Positions 39,181 through 50,000 of a stretch of 64,000 nt of DNA are shown one piece after another; position 1 is the first letter of the stretch, and every line of letters begins with the position of its first letter. The translations under genes were made by a program, and so were the position numbers. A model generated the notes under the pieces. The model made no database searches and was not told the origin of the DNA. It was given only the letters and a program-made list of their open reading frames with translations. Source of the stretch: Burkholderia stagnalis (GTDB taxonomy: Bacteria; Pseudomonadota; Gammaproteobacteria; Burkholderiales; Burkholderiaceae). The DNA is taken from contig NZ_CADESW010000001.1 in the NCBI RefSeq assembly GCF_902830275.1, positions 620,001 through 684,000 of the forward strand, read 5' to 3'.

Positions 39181-40251
39181 ATGACCGCCCTGCTCCACAC
39201 CCGGCTGCCGACCCTCGTCCGTAGCGCGCTCCGCCCGCTGCTCGACCCCTACCGCCGTTACCGGCACGCGAAGCTGATCCACGCGGCGCGCGTGTCGCTC
39301 GCGATCCTGATGTCGATCGGCCTGTCGACCGGGCTGCGGATTCCGCACGGCGAGTGGTCGACGATTACCGTGCTGATCGTCGTCGGCGGCCTGCAGCATC
39401 ACGGCAACATCCGCAAGAAAGCGGCCGAGCGCGCGCTCGGCACGTCGATCGGCGCGCTCGCCGGGCTGCTGCTGATCCTGCTGCACTCGGTCGTCCACGC
39501 GCCGCTCGCGATCTACGCGGTGATGGCGGTCGCGTGCGGCGTCTGCGCGTATCACGCGATCGGCAAGGCCGGCTATATCGCGCTGCTGTCGGCGATCACG
39601 ATGGTGATCGTCGCCGGGCACGGCGACAACGAGATCGTCGACGGCCTGTGGCGCGCGGTGAACGTGCTGGTCGGCATCGTGATCGCGCTGTCGTTCTCGT
39701 TCGCGCTGCCGCTCTATGCAACCTATTCGTGGCGCTACAAGCTCGCCGACGCGCTGCGCGCGTGCGCCGCCGTGCACGCGCGGATCGCCGGCGACCGGCA
39801 GGTCAGCGACGAGGCGCACCTGAAGGACATGGCCGCACTGAGCGCGCTGCTCGTGCAGCTGCGCTCGCTGATGCCGTCCGTGTCGAAGGAGTGCGAGATC
39901 TCGATGGCGCAGCTCGAGGCGATCCAGCGCGGCCTGCGCCTGTGCATCGGCTATCTCGAGATCCTGTCGAGCGCGCTGCCGGCCCGCGACGACACGGCCG
40001 CGCGCGACTATATGCGCGTCGCGATGAAGGCGACCAACCGGAACATCCGCGACGTGCTGGTCGGCGCGAGCCGCGCGCTGAAGTTCGGCACGCCGAGCCG
40101 GCTCGGCGCGACCCGGCGGCGGCAGGATGCGCAGGTCGACGCGCCGCCGCCGCAGTTGTCCGGGTACGTGTCGATTTCGGCGAAGCTGGCCGCCGAGGTC
40201 GACCAGTTGCGGGAACGGCTGCTGGATACGGCGCGGGCGTGGAATATCTGA
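39181..40251 (+). CDS. FUSC-family membrane protein (short form)
   Basis: This is a 356-residue protein. The N-terminal half has about six transmembrane helices (about 33-185) with the FUSC/ArAE motif RIPHGEWSTITVLIVVGGLQHHGNIRKKAAERALGTSIGAL (start near 52). The C-terminal half is a soluble helical domain. Related aromatic-acid or fusaric-acid exporters are usually about twice as long with two such membrane units. This is a single-unit version that may need to dimerise. Substrate unknown. The ATG at 39181 is chosen because in-frame upstream residues look non-coding. Confidence 0.85.
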   Translation: MTALLHTRLPTLVRSALRPLLDPYRRYRHAKLIHAARVSLAILMSIGLSTGLRIPHGEWSTITVLIVVGGLQHHGNIRKKAAERALGTSIGALAGLLLILLHSVVHAPLAIYAVMAVACGVCAYHAIGKAGYIALLSAITMVIVAGHGDNEIVDGLWRAVNVLVGIVIALSFSFALPLYATYSWRYKLADALRACAAVHARIAGDRQVSDEAHLKDMAALSALLVQLRSLMPSVSKECEISMAQLEAIQRGLRLCIGYLEILSSALPARDDTAARDYMRVAMKATNRNIRDVLVGASRALKFGTPSRLGATRRRQDAQVDAPPPQLSGYVSISAKLAAEVDQLRERLLDTARAWNI

Positions 40252-40281
40252 GTGCCGACCACGGCGGCCGTGCGTGGCCGA

Positions 40282-40304
40282 GAATGCACCTGCGTGGTGC
40301 ATTC
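40282..40304 (+). terminator. Hairpin after the FUSC gene
   Basis: GAATGCACC-TGCGT-GGTGCATTC forms a perfect 9-bp stem with a 5-base loop, 31 bases past the FUSC stop. There is no T-run after it, so termination would be weak or it may stabilise the RNA end. The rest of the gap to argG shows no clear signal. Confidence 0.5.
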
Positions 40305-40355
40305 CTGCCGGTTCGCGCGGGCGCGCGGGCTGTCCGCCATCGATCCGGCCCCTGA

Positions 40356-41867
<1,512 letters not shown>

Positions 41868-41880
41868 GTCTTCTTTTCTT

Positions 41881-41910
41881 GCGGCCGGACGGGGAAAGCC
41901 GTTCGGCCGC
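41881..41910. terminator. GC-rich hairpin after argG
   Basis: GCGGCCGGACGG-GGAAAG-CCGTTCGGCCGC forms a 12-bp stem with one G-T wobble and a 6-base loop, between the convergent argG and lipoprotein genes. A T-run is missing on both sides, so termination may be incomplete. Confidence 0.6.
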
Positions 41911-41987
41911 ATGTCGAACTCCTCCCCGCCCGTTTCCGGGCAAGGCACGCGGCCTGTCAAAGCGCCGCGTGCGATTCGATCCGACGT

Positions 41988-42923
41988 TTATTGCTTGATG
42001 ACCTGGCCGTATGCGACGAAGCTGTAATCGGCCGCGCGCAGCACATACAGGATGGATCGTTGGAAACCGTTGGTCCCGCGGATCGGCACGAACATGATGG
42101 CCGCACTCCCCGACAGCGGAACGCCTGCCGGCACCTGGCAGCCCGTCGACGACGATGCCGTCAAGGTCATGTCGTACATGTTCTGATTCGAGCCGGGCGT
42201 GGCGAGCGTCAACGTGCCGCTCATGTTGCAACCGCTCAGCGTGCCGCTCACCGTGCCACCCGATCCGATCGTGAACGACGCGTTCGTCGTCGCCCACGTG
42301 CCCACGACGCTATCCTGCGTGACGCTCAGGGCATTTGCCGCGTTGTAGGTCCACGTGAAGTTCGACGCGGTACCGCCTTCGCTCATGGTTCCGGACAGTG
42401 TTTGCTTCGCGCTGTACGCCCCGGATCCGGAGTCGATTCTCGTGGTGAATCCGGTCCTGGCGTTGAAGTTGATTCCCGAATTCAGGGACCATGTCGCGCC
42501 ATTCACCGTCAGATTCGTGAAATCGTCGGACATCACGAACGATCCCAACGTATTCATCGTGGTCAGGTTGTTGTGCGGATCGACGAGGGCAATGGTCGTG
42601 TAGCCGAGGGTGCCGGAGGCTGTCCAGATTCCGATTGGAGTGGTGGCCGTCGCGGCCGTCGATCCGGTCTGCGGGGTCGTCAGGCTGGGTAGCGCTTCGC
42701 CGACCGTTACGGGTTGCGACGAAGCGACCGGAGCGCTGGCAGCAACAGGCGTAGACGCGACGACGGGCGCACTGGCCGCATTCGCCGCGCCGCCGGAGTT
42801 TGCCGGCGTGCCGCCACCATCGCCACCGCCACCACATCCCGCGACGACGAACATCGAGATCACACCAGCCGCCAACAAACCAAGAGAACTCTTCTTCAAT
42901 TCAACCCCCGAGTTACGATGCAT
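41988..42923 (-). CDS. Lipoprotein of unknown function, beta-rich
   Basis: This is a 311-residue lipoprotein (lipobox VAGC, then a Gly-rich GGGGDGGG stretch and an Ala/Pro/Val-rich linker to about residue 75). The rest is Thr/Ser/Gly-rich and beta-like (GIWTASGTLGYTTIALVDP, GTWATTNASFTIGSGGTVSGTLSG) and ends YVLRAADYSFVAYGQVIKQ. It is presumably surface or periplasmic. Two starts are possible, the ATG at 42923 used here or a TTG at 42899 just after GGGGG. I do not recognise a family. Confidence 0.72.
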   Translation of the reverse strand: MHRNSGVELKKSSLGLLAAGVISMFVVAGCGGGGDGGGTPANSGGAANAASAPVVASTPVAASAPVASSQPVTVGEALPSLTTPQTGSTAATATTPIGIWTASGTLGYTTIALVDPHNNLTTMNTLGSFVMSDDFTNLTVNGATWSLNSGINFNARTGFTTRIDSGSGAYSAKQTLSGTMSEGGTASNFTWTYNAANALSVTQDSVVGTWATTNASFTIGSGGTVSGTLSGCNMSGTLTLATPGSNQNMYDMTLTASSSTGCQVPAGVPLSGSAAIMFVPIRGTNGFQRSILYVLRAADYSFVAYGQVIKQ

Positions 42924-43737
42924 CTTTGGTAATTAAAATTTGAATTTCTGTGTATTGCGTTTTTTCAATAAAAATCGCGTCATGCTTTGCCTTTTTACGT
43001 ACCTCCCCTAAAACCTCTCGATCGAAAATTTCAGTGCAATCGAAGATGCGCGCGTGATCGCCTCAAAGAGGCGTCTGATGTAACGTCAGTCAACGGACTG
43101 GCTGAACGCCATGGCAAAATCGACGCCTCACCGTTGACGGTGATGCCCTTCGGATTCGCCAGGATGAAGTTGACGCGCGGCCCCGCGACCGAGGGCTCGC
43201 CCTCGGTCAGACTCGGATCGTATTAGTTACCTGATTGACGATCGTGCGCGGCACGTTGAGATCGCCGGCAACGCACGGCGGGAAGCTTGCGACGGCAAGC
43301 ACATGCAGACGACGCGCAGTCGGCCAATGCCTGCGCGCCAGATCGGAAAACGACGGGCCATTTGATGGTCATCCACGCGGCTGTTCGGCCCGCGCGGTCC
43401 TCGGTTGTTGGTTATGTGGTTGCTTCGGTATTTATTTATTACTTTCTGTTACGAAGTAACGGCACCGGATTCGAGTTCTTTAGGGTGATGTTTGGATGAA
43501 TTTTCTTTCAAAATTCATTTATATAATTACTTATTCCTTTCATTTTGAGTGACCGCCACATGGCCGCTCGTTGCTCGTTATTGATGGATAGGTCGCCCCT
43601 ATTTCAGGTTCGCGCCTCTTGCCCGCCCTCAGCTCAAAAGCTGCCCCTCTACACGCCACGAACTCCTGCGATCCAGTGATCCTCGTCGTGCCGCAATCTA
43701 TTGACGAGCAAGACAAAGGTCTGCAATGGGAGCGCAC
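42924..43737. other. AT-richer region without an intact gene
   Basis: This 814-base stretch is visibly lower in GC than its surroundings at 42930-43010 and 43430-43560. It holds a relic of a TPS domain (43120-43275, minus strand), a CGCCTC-AAA-GAGGCG hairpin (43059-43073) and a TGAATTTT-CTTTC-AAAATTCA dyad (43497-43517). Short open frames (about 70-80 codons) show no family resemblance and I do not call them genes. It looks like recombination debris at the 3' end of the CDI-like locus. Confidence 0.6.
43120..43275 (-). pseudogene. Frameshifted relic of a two-partner-secretion (TPS) domain
   Basis: On the minus strand one frame reads TIVNQVTNT and then, after a one-base shift, the next frame reads DPSLTEGEPSVAGPRVNFIL followed by ANPKGITVNGE. 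Together these reproduce the core of a haemagglutinin TPS domain (VNQVTxxNPSL ... GPRAxVxLANPNGITVNG), as seen intact in the partial exoprotein gene at 62134-64000. There is no start, no continuation and no secretion signal around it. It is a leftover of another tpsA/cdiA-type gene just beyond the immunity gene. Confidence 0.72.
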
Positions 43738-44085
43738 TTACTCCGTTCTTAGCAACCACCAACGACAGGTGATCTCCGGCGCCAGAATTACAACGGCCTC
43801 AGAACTCACGCCTCGCACGTCGAAGACAGCCCGGATCCCAGATCCAGTCTCGTCACGGTACATTTCGATCAGCTTGACTCGCTCGCTCGCGAAGTTCATC
43901 ACTTCGCGACCGTTACATAGAAGCCGAACCTGGAATGATTCCGAGACGGCGCTGAATGAGATCTCGGCCTCCGTGTCGCCAAGCGGCGACCGCACACGAT
44001 AGAGGCAGAGCGCAAGGCCAGGATCTTCTTCGGCCGGTTCAATGCCAAAATTCTCCAAAAACACCTGCTTCCCTGGGAAATTCAT
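43738..44085 (-). CDS. cdiI: Putative CDI immunity protein (115 aa)
   Basis: This is a 115-residue soluble protein (MNFPGKQVFLENFGIEPAEE ... APEITCRWWLLRTE) whose ATG overlaps the stop of the giant exoprotein gene by 4 bases (ATGA). Position, size and lower GC than neighbouring genes are exactly those of immunity genes paired with CdiA C-terminal toxins. It should bind and block the toxin tip of its own cell line. Family not recognised by eye. The call rests on context. Confidence 0.75.
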   Translation of the reverse strand: MNFPGKQVFLENFGIEPAEEDPGLALCLYRVRSPLGDTEAEISFSAVSESFQVRLLCNGREVMNFASERVKLIEMYRDETGSGIRAVFDVRGVSSEAVVILAPEITCRWWLLRTE

Positions 44086-47000
44086 TTCGGCTTCACCGTA
44101 TAAAATGGAATCATAGTACTAAGGCGTCGTGCTCCATTGTTGAGAATTTGGAACGTGCTCTCAAATCTTGCCGATTGACCCGACGGCCCTATGAACAGCG
44201 AGTCCCTGACTTCAAATTTACCGTATTCAGTAGTAAATGTTCGCGCAATATTGCCCGTGGTATTGACAACATTTTCGAGATGCTCAGTAAGTACTTCGCG
44301 GCCGGCCGGCGTATCAGATAGGCCCAGGCGCTTCATCTCCAACGCCAGTTGCTCGGATCGCGCAGTGTTATGGGTACTACTGGTCACTCTCCCGAAGAGA
44401 TAGTCGAACTTCCCAGCCGCAACTTCGAGGCCGCCATTCTTGACGGTGGCAGCACCTGGGAACTGAGCACTATAGACATTGGCAAGATCCACGTCTCCCG
44501 CAGCGACAACTGAACTCGAGGCGGAATTACGCACCTCGCCGGCAGCCCCCCTGCTCGCAGTGGCCGCTGCGCCTGATCGACCCAGCAACGCGGCAACGCC
44601 TGCGGTTCCCACCAGAGACACGAGCATCCCGAAATCGGGATCGTCATATGGAAGCATGCCATCCTTCAGGAATGGCACATAGTCCGGCAGACCCGGCACC
44701 GTACCACTCAGGAGGTTCGGGATAACCTCCACGCCCCCGAGGACGGTATTCCATGCCGCACGCGCAGCATCCGTGGCGGCGCTCTTCAGCGTCCCGCAAT
44801 CGTGCCCCTTTGCACACGTGTTGTTTGCGGTCTCGTTCTGCGCTGCGTTTACCGCCCCCTCGATATTCTGGCCCAACAATCCGGCTGCCGCACCGCCTAA
44901 CAAGGACGTGGCAGCCACGATGGCCGCCAATTGCGCTTGATTGTCAATGCCCTGCCCCTCAGTTACGGCCCTCGCAATCCTGTCCGCAGTCATTGCGGAC
45001 ATGAACCCTCCAATCGCTCCACTAGCGCACCCATTACCGTCAACCGACGATGCTGCGCAACCCAACCCTGCATGCGCCAACGCGTACAACGGGCTGCTCG
45101 TGCTCATCCACCACGACGACGATGGCCGGCTGAACGCATCACCAATCCCGTTTGCGCCGACAGCCGCCGCTTGCTGCGCGGCGCTGTTCAACAGTGCGTT
45201 GCCGAAGCTACCGCCTTGGAAGAGCGTCTGTACCGACGCACCGATCACTGCCTGCCCACCAATGTTCTGCGCGGTTGCACCAATGTTCGACAGCGTCGTG
45301 GCGGACGACGCCTGTGTCACGCCCCCCCCCCAACTCGTGATCCCGGTCGAGCCCAGCAAGCCCTGCGTCAAGCCCGCAGTCAGACCGCTGATGGCCGCGC
45401 TTTCGAACGTCTGCTTCAGATCGAGATTGCCGGTCGAAATCACCTGCGACACCGCACCGGCTGCCAACGTCGTCGTCGCTGCAGCCAAACCGGTCGCCGC
45501 GGCACTGCCGATCACCGCCAGCGTTGGGCTGATAGCGGCCAATGCGATCGGATCAATCAGGCCATTGAACACTCCGAACATCTCCGGCCCCATGTAGACC
45601 GACAACGCGATCGCTGCCACCATGCCGATCAGTTGCCCTATTCCGAAGCTGCCCCCCTCCTTGACGAAATCGCTATGGAGGTTGTCGCTGAGGGTGGTCT
45701 GCGTGAATCCAGTGCCGAGCTTTGCGTGAATATCGGCAAGCAACGCCTGTGTGCGGTCCGCATTGACGCTGCCGTCTGCACCCAGCACCTGCAGCGCCCC
45801 ACCGATCTGGTTGAGCGCCTGCACATTCAGGTCCATGTTCGCCGCGCTCATGAACCCGCCCGGCTGCACCATCGTCCCGGTCGTATTCAGATAGCCGTGA
45901 TCGACCTTCTGCCAGATCTCCCCGACGTTGACCTGGTTCGCCTGGTTCGTCAGCGTCTGCGTATCGACGCTCAGCGTCCCCGACGCCGTGATGCTCCCTG
46001 TATTGAGGATGCTGCCATTGCCGTCCTGATTGAACTTCAGCGTGACGTCGCGGCCGGAGATGTTGCCGCCGGCCGACATCGCGGCAGTGTCCTGTGGCAG
46101 ATACACCTGCGGCATCAGCGCAGTGATCGTCGGGCACGTCGCCGGCCCGGTCGCGTGACACATCGGGTCCGGCACCGTCTGCTCGACGTACCACAGCATC
46201 GGCTTGTCCAACGTATTGATCTGCTCCTGCGTCAACGCCGCGCCGAGCTGCAAACTCCGCGATTTCGAATAATCGATCGCGTTCTGATACAGGTACGCCT
46301 TCTCCTGCTCCGTCACCGACACGTTGTTCTTGCTGTCGTACGTCAGCCCATCGACGAAGCTCGCCTTGCCCGTCTGCTGGAGCGCCGCCTGCTGCAACAG
46401 CAGATCCTCTTCCTGCGGATTGAAATAGAACAGCGTCGACGACGGCTGAAGGCTCGGCGGCAGATTGTTCAACAGATCCTGCGCACTCAACTGTGCGGCA
46501 CCCGAACCACCCAGCGACTCATTGAAGTACGACGCCTTGCCGGCCACCGGCGTCGGCAGCGTACCTGTGCCGACCGTACGCGGAATCGACAGGCTCAACC
46601 CCGGCAATGTCACCGGGCTCAGCGTGATCACGCGCTGCGGTGCACTCACGCGCGGTGTATAGGTATTCGCCGTCGTGATGCCGTTGATCAGCTTCTGCCC
46701 CGTCAACGACACCGACGTACCAAGCACGTTGCCGACGTTCTGGATCTGCCCATTCGACGAGATCGACAGGTTCGGCGCCTGGATCGTCGCCGCGATGTTG
46801 CCGACCGGCGTCGGCGGATCGATCGCGCCGCCCGTGCTCGTATACGCACTGCCGTACAGCGCCTTGCACTGCTCCGGCGTACCGCATGCCCAGATATCGT
46901 GACGCTTGTCGCTGCTGAACATGCCCGTTTCCTGCACCCAGTGCGAGTGCCAGTAGGCATTCAGGACCTGCGCCTCGTTGACCACCGGACCGGCGACGGC

Positions 47001-50000
47001 GATCGTCGCGTTGTTGCCGGACGCAATCAGGCTGCCGATGTTGGTCAGGCTACCCGCGTTGACCTGCAGGTTGTTGCCCGCGCTGATCACCGACGGGCTG
47101 CCCGTCTGCTGATCGACGTAGCCTTCGCAGTAGCTTTCCTTGTAGCCACCCGCCGTCATACAGCCCGAGTACTGCTCCTTGGTGCCATAGTTCTCATGCA
47201 CCGGAATCGGCGGCGGCAGGTTGTTCGTGATCGCGCCCGACACGTTCAGCGTGATGTTGTTGCCCGCCACGATGTTGCCCGACGTGTTGTTCAGGCTCTG
47301 CGCAGGCTTGGTCGAACTCGCGGTCGAGCCGACGCCGCCGATCACGATATCGTGACCCGCGAGCAGATTGCCGTACGTGTTGTTGATCTGGCCGGCCGCG
47401 ATGACCAGGTCATGCCCCGCGTAGATCGTTGCGTCGTTCTGGTTGTAACTGAACGTCGTCGTGGTCGGATTGTTGCCGCGCGGCTGCCCCGCGTTACCGC
47501 ACGCCGAATTCGGCACCCCGGACGCACAGCCGACCTGATTCGAGAAATTCTGCTGGTTTCCGCCCTGGTTCACCACCTGGGTACCGGCTGCCATCACGAT
47601 GTTGTGCCCCGCGTAGATGACACCAGCGTTGGTCAGCGTACCCGGAGCGGTAATGGACATGTCGTTGCCTGCCGCCAGCAGGCCGAGCGCGCCAGCGTAG
47701 GCCAGGGTAGACGTAACGGAATGCGAAGCATTCGGATCGATGTCGAAGCGAATCGTCGGCCCAATAGGTCCGACAAAGCTGTACGGGAACATCGTCGAGC
47801 CGCCATTCACCGCGTCCAATGTACCCGTGAACCACGGTGCGTAATTGGTCATCCCGTCCGGACTTTGGGGCGCATTTGCAAGCGTCGCCTTGAGTCGGGA
47901 AAGGAACGCGCCGAGCTCACCCTGATCAACCCACTCGCGTACCGTCGAGGCCACCGTCGTATCGACGGCGCCATTCTCCAAGGACCCGACATTGAGCGAA
48001 AGATTGCCTCCGGCCGAGACCTGCCCGCTTCTGTTCGAGAGCGAATTCGCACGTATCGAGACATCGCGTCCTGCGGAGATGACGCCCGCCTGGCCAAGCT
48101 TGACCGTCGTGGTCTCCTGGTAGACGGTCGGCAATGCGAACGTGGCCGACGACGCCAGTGGCGAGGACCCGGCCCGATGGTTCACATCGAGTACCCACGA
48201 CGTCGGGATCTCGTTGTTTGTACCATCGCCACTGGAGTAGGCGCCGAACCCTTGACCGATGATCGTGAACGCCCCGCCGGCACCCGCGACCGGGCCGGAG
48301 GTCGCGGCATTTCCGGTCGGCGACAACATGTCGCCGAGCGTGCCGGCTGTGGACGTGTATAGCTGTGAACCGGGCCCATATTCATTCCCGGTCGCCGTCT
48401 GCTTATGGCCAATGACCGTCGACCAAAGAAACGACGAATCGTCGACCCGCACTGGGCCCGAATCCGTCACCCCGCTGGAGGGCGTACGATCGTTGACGAC
48501 GGCGCCCGCGTTGATCGTGACGTTGTTTCCAGCGAAGACCGACCCGCCAGTGTTCCACAACGTGCCACCCAGATTGAAGTTGACATCCCCCCTCGACTGC
48601 GTCGTCGCCCCCTGATTGTCGTAATTCCAGCCGTTGACGTTGAGAACATTCCCCGCCTCGACCGTCCCACGATTCGTCGTATTACCGTTCAGCGTCAACG
48701 CATTGTCGGCATGCATCACCGCGCCGGCCGCGTTGTTCAGCGTGCCGTTGAACGTCACATCGCGGCCGCTAACCTGCCCGTGGTTCTCGAACGTTCCGCC
48801 GCCGGACGACAGCGTCAGCGCCGCGGTGCCGGTCATCGTGCCGTAGTTCGCGATGCCGTTCACGCCGGTCAGCGCCACGCTCTGCCCGCCGTAGTTCCAG
48901 GTGCCGCCAATGTTCACATAGCCGGCGGTGACCGACAGGTTCCCGCCCTGGCTGATCGTCCCCTGCAGCGGATCGAACGTCATGTTGGTGACGTTGATGC
49001 CCATGTTCCGTTGCGCGAGCAACTGTCCGTCCGCGTTGTTGAACGCACCATTCCCGCCGTTGACCGTCAGCGACACATCACCGGTCGCCCCCGTCCCGAC
49101 ACTCGGATTCCCCGCAAAGATGACCCCGTTCTGGTTGTTCAGCGAACCCGTATTGATGCTGAGCGCATCCACCGCCATCAGCGACCCGCCGACGTTCGTC
49201 AGCCCGCCGCCCACGGTCACGTTGGTCGTCGTGCCGTTCACCAGCCCCGCATTCGTGAAGTTCGACGCGTTGATCGTCGTCGAGCCGATCGACGCGAGCG
49301 ACGCCCCCGCCGCGTTCGTCAGGTTCGGCGCGGACACATTGAGCGACCCGGCCAGCACATGCGCCGCGTTATTCAACCCATTCTGCGACGTCAGCGCCGC
49401 ATTGCCGACCACGTTCACCGCATGCCCGCCGGCCAGCGTGAGCTGATTCGACGCCTGCGCGTTCAGCCCGCCGCCGACGGTCACGTTGCCGAGCGTGACG
49501 TTCGCACCGCTCACCTTCAGGTCCTGCGACGCCACGATCGACGCGTTGCCCGCATCCGCCGTCCCTTGCGCAGAAACGGTCACGCTCTTCGAACCGGCGA
49601 CCGTCCCGTTGAGCGTCACGTTACTGCCCGACACCCCCAGCTGACCGGCCACGACGCTCGAGCCGCCGAGCGTGAGGTTCTGGCCGGCATGCAGCGTCGC
49701 ATCGCCGTTCGACGACACGCCCGCGAGCGTGACGTTGCCGTTGACACCGTTGACGTTCACCGTGCCCATCGACGACACCGCGCCCGACACCTGCGCGTTG
49801 TTCGCCGCCTGGATCTGCACGTTCCCGCCGGACTGCAGCGCGCCGTTGACGGCGACGCTGCCCGTCTGCGACGTCGCGGTCACACCGCCGACCGCGGTCG
49901 TCGCGCCGAGCGACATGTCGCCGTTCGACGTCGCCGTGAATTTCCCGGCGCTCTGGATCTCGCCGAGCGTCACGCCTGCGCCGGACGTGACGCCGATATC

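Noticed and set aside
43235..43499. Short + strand frames of 70-74 codons ending in a hydrophobic stretch
   Set aside because: They overlap each other, cross the TPS relic region, lack ribosome sites and have no recognisable family. I could not support them as genes.
44931..48362. A 1143-codon open frame on the + strand opposite the exoprotein gene
   Set aside because: Low-complexity Arg-rich translation with no ribosome site, a mirror of codon bias on the other strand.
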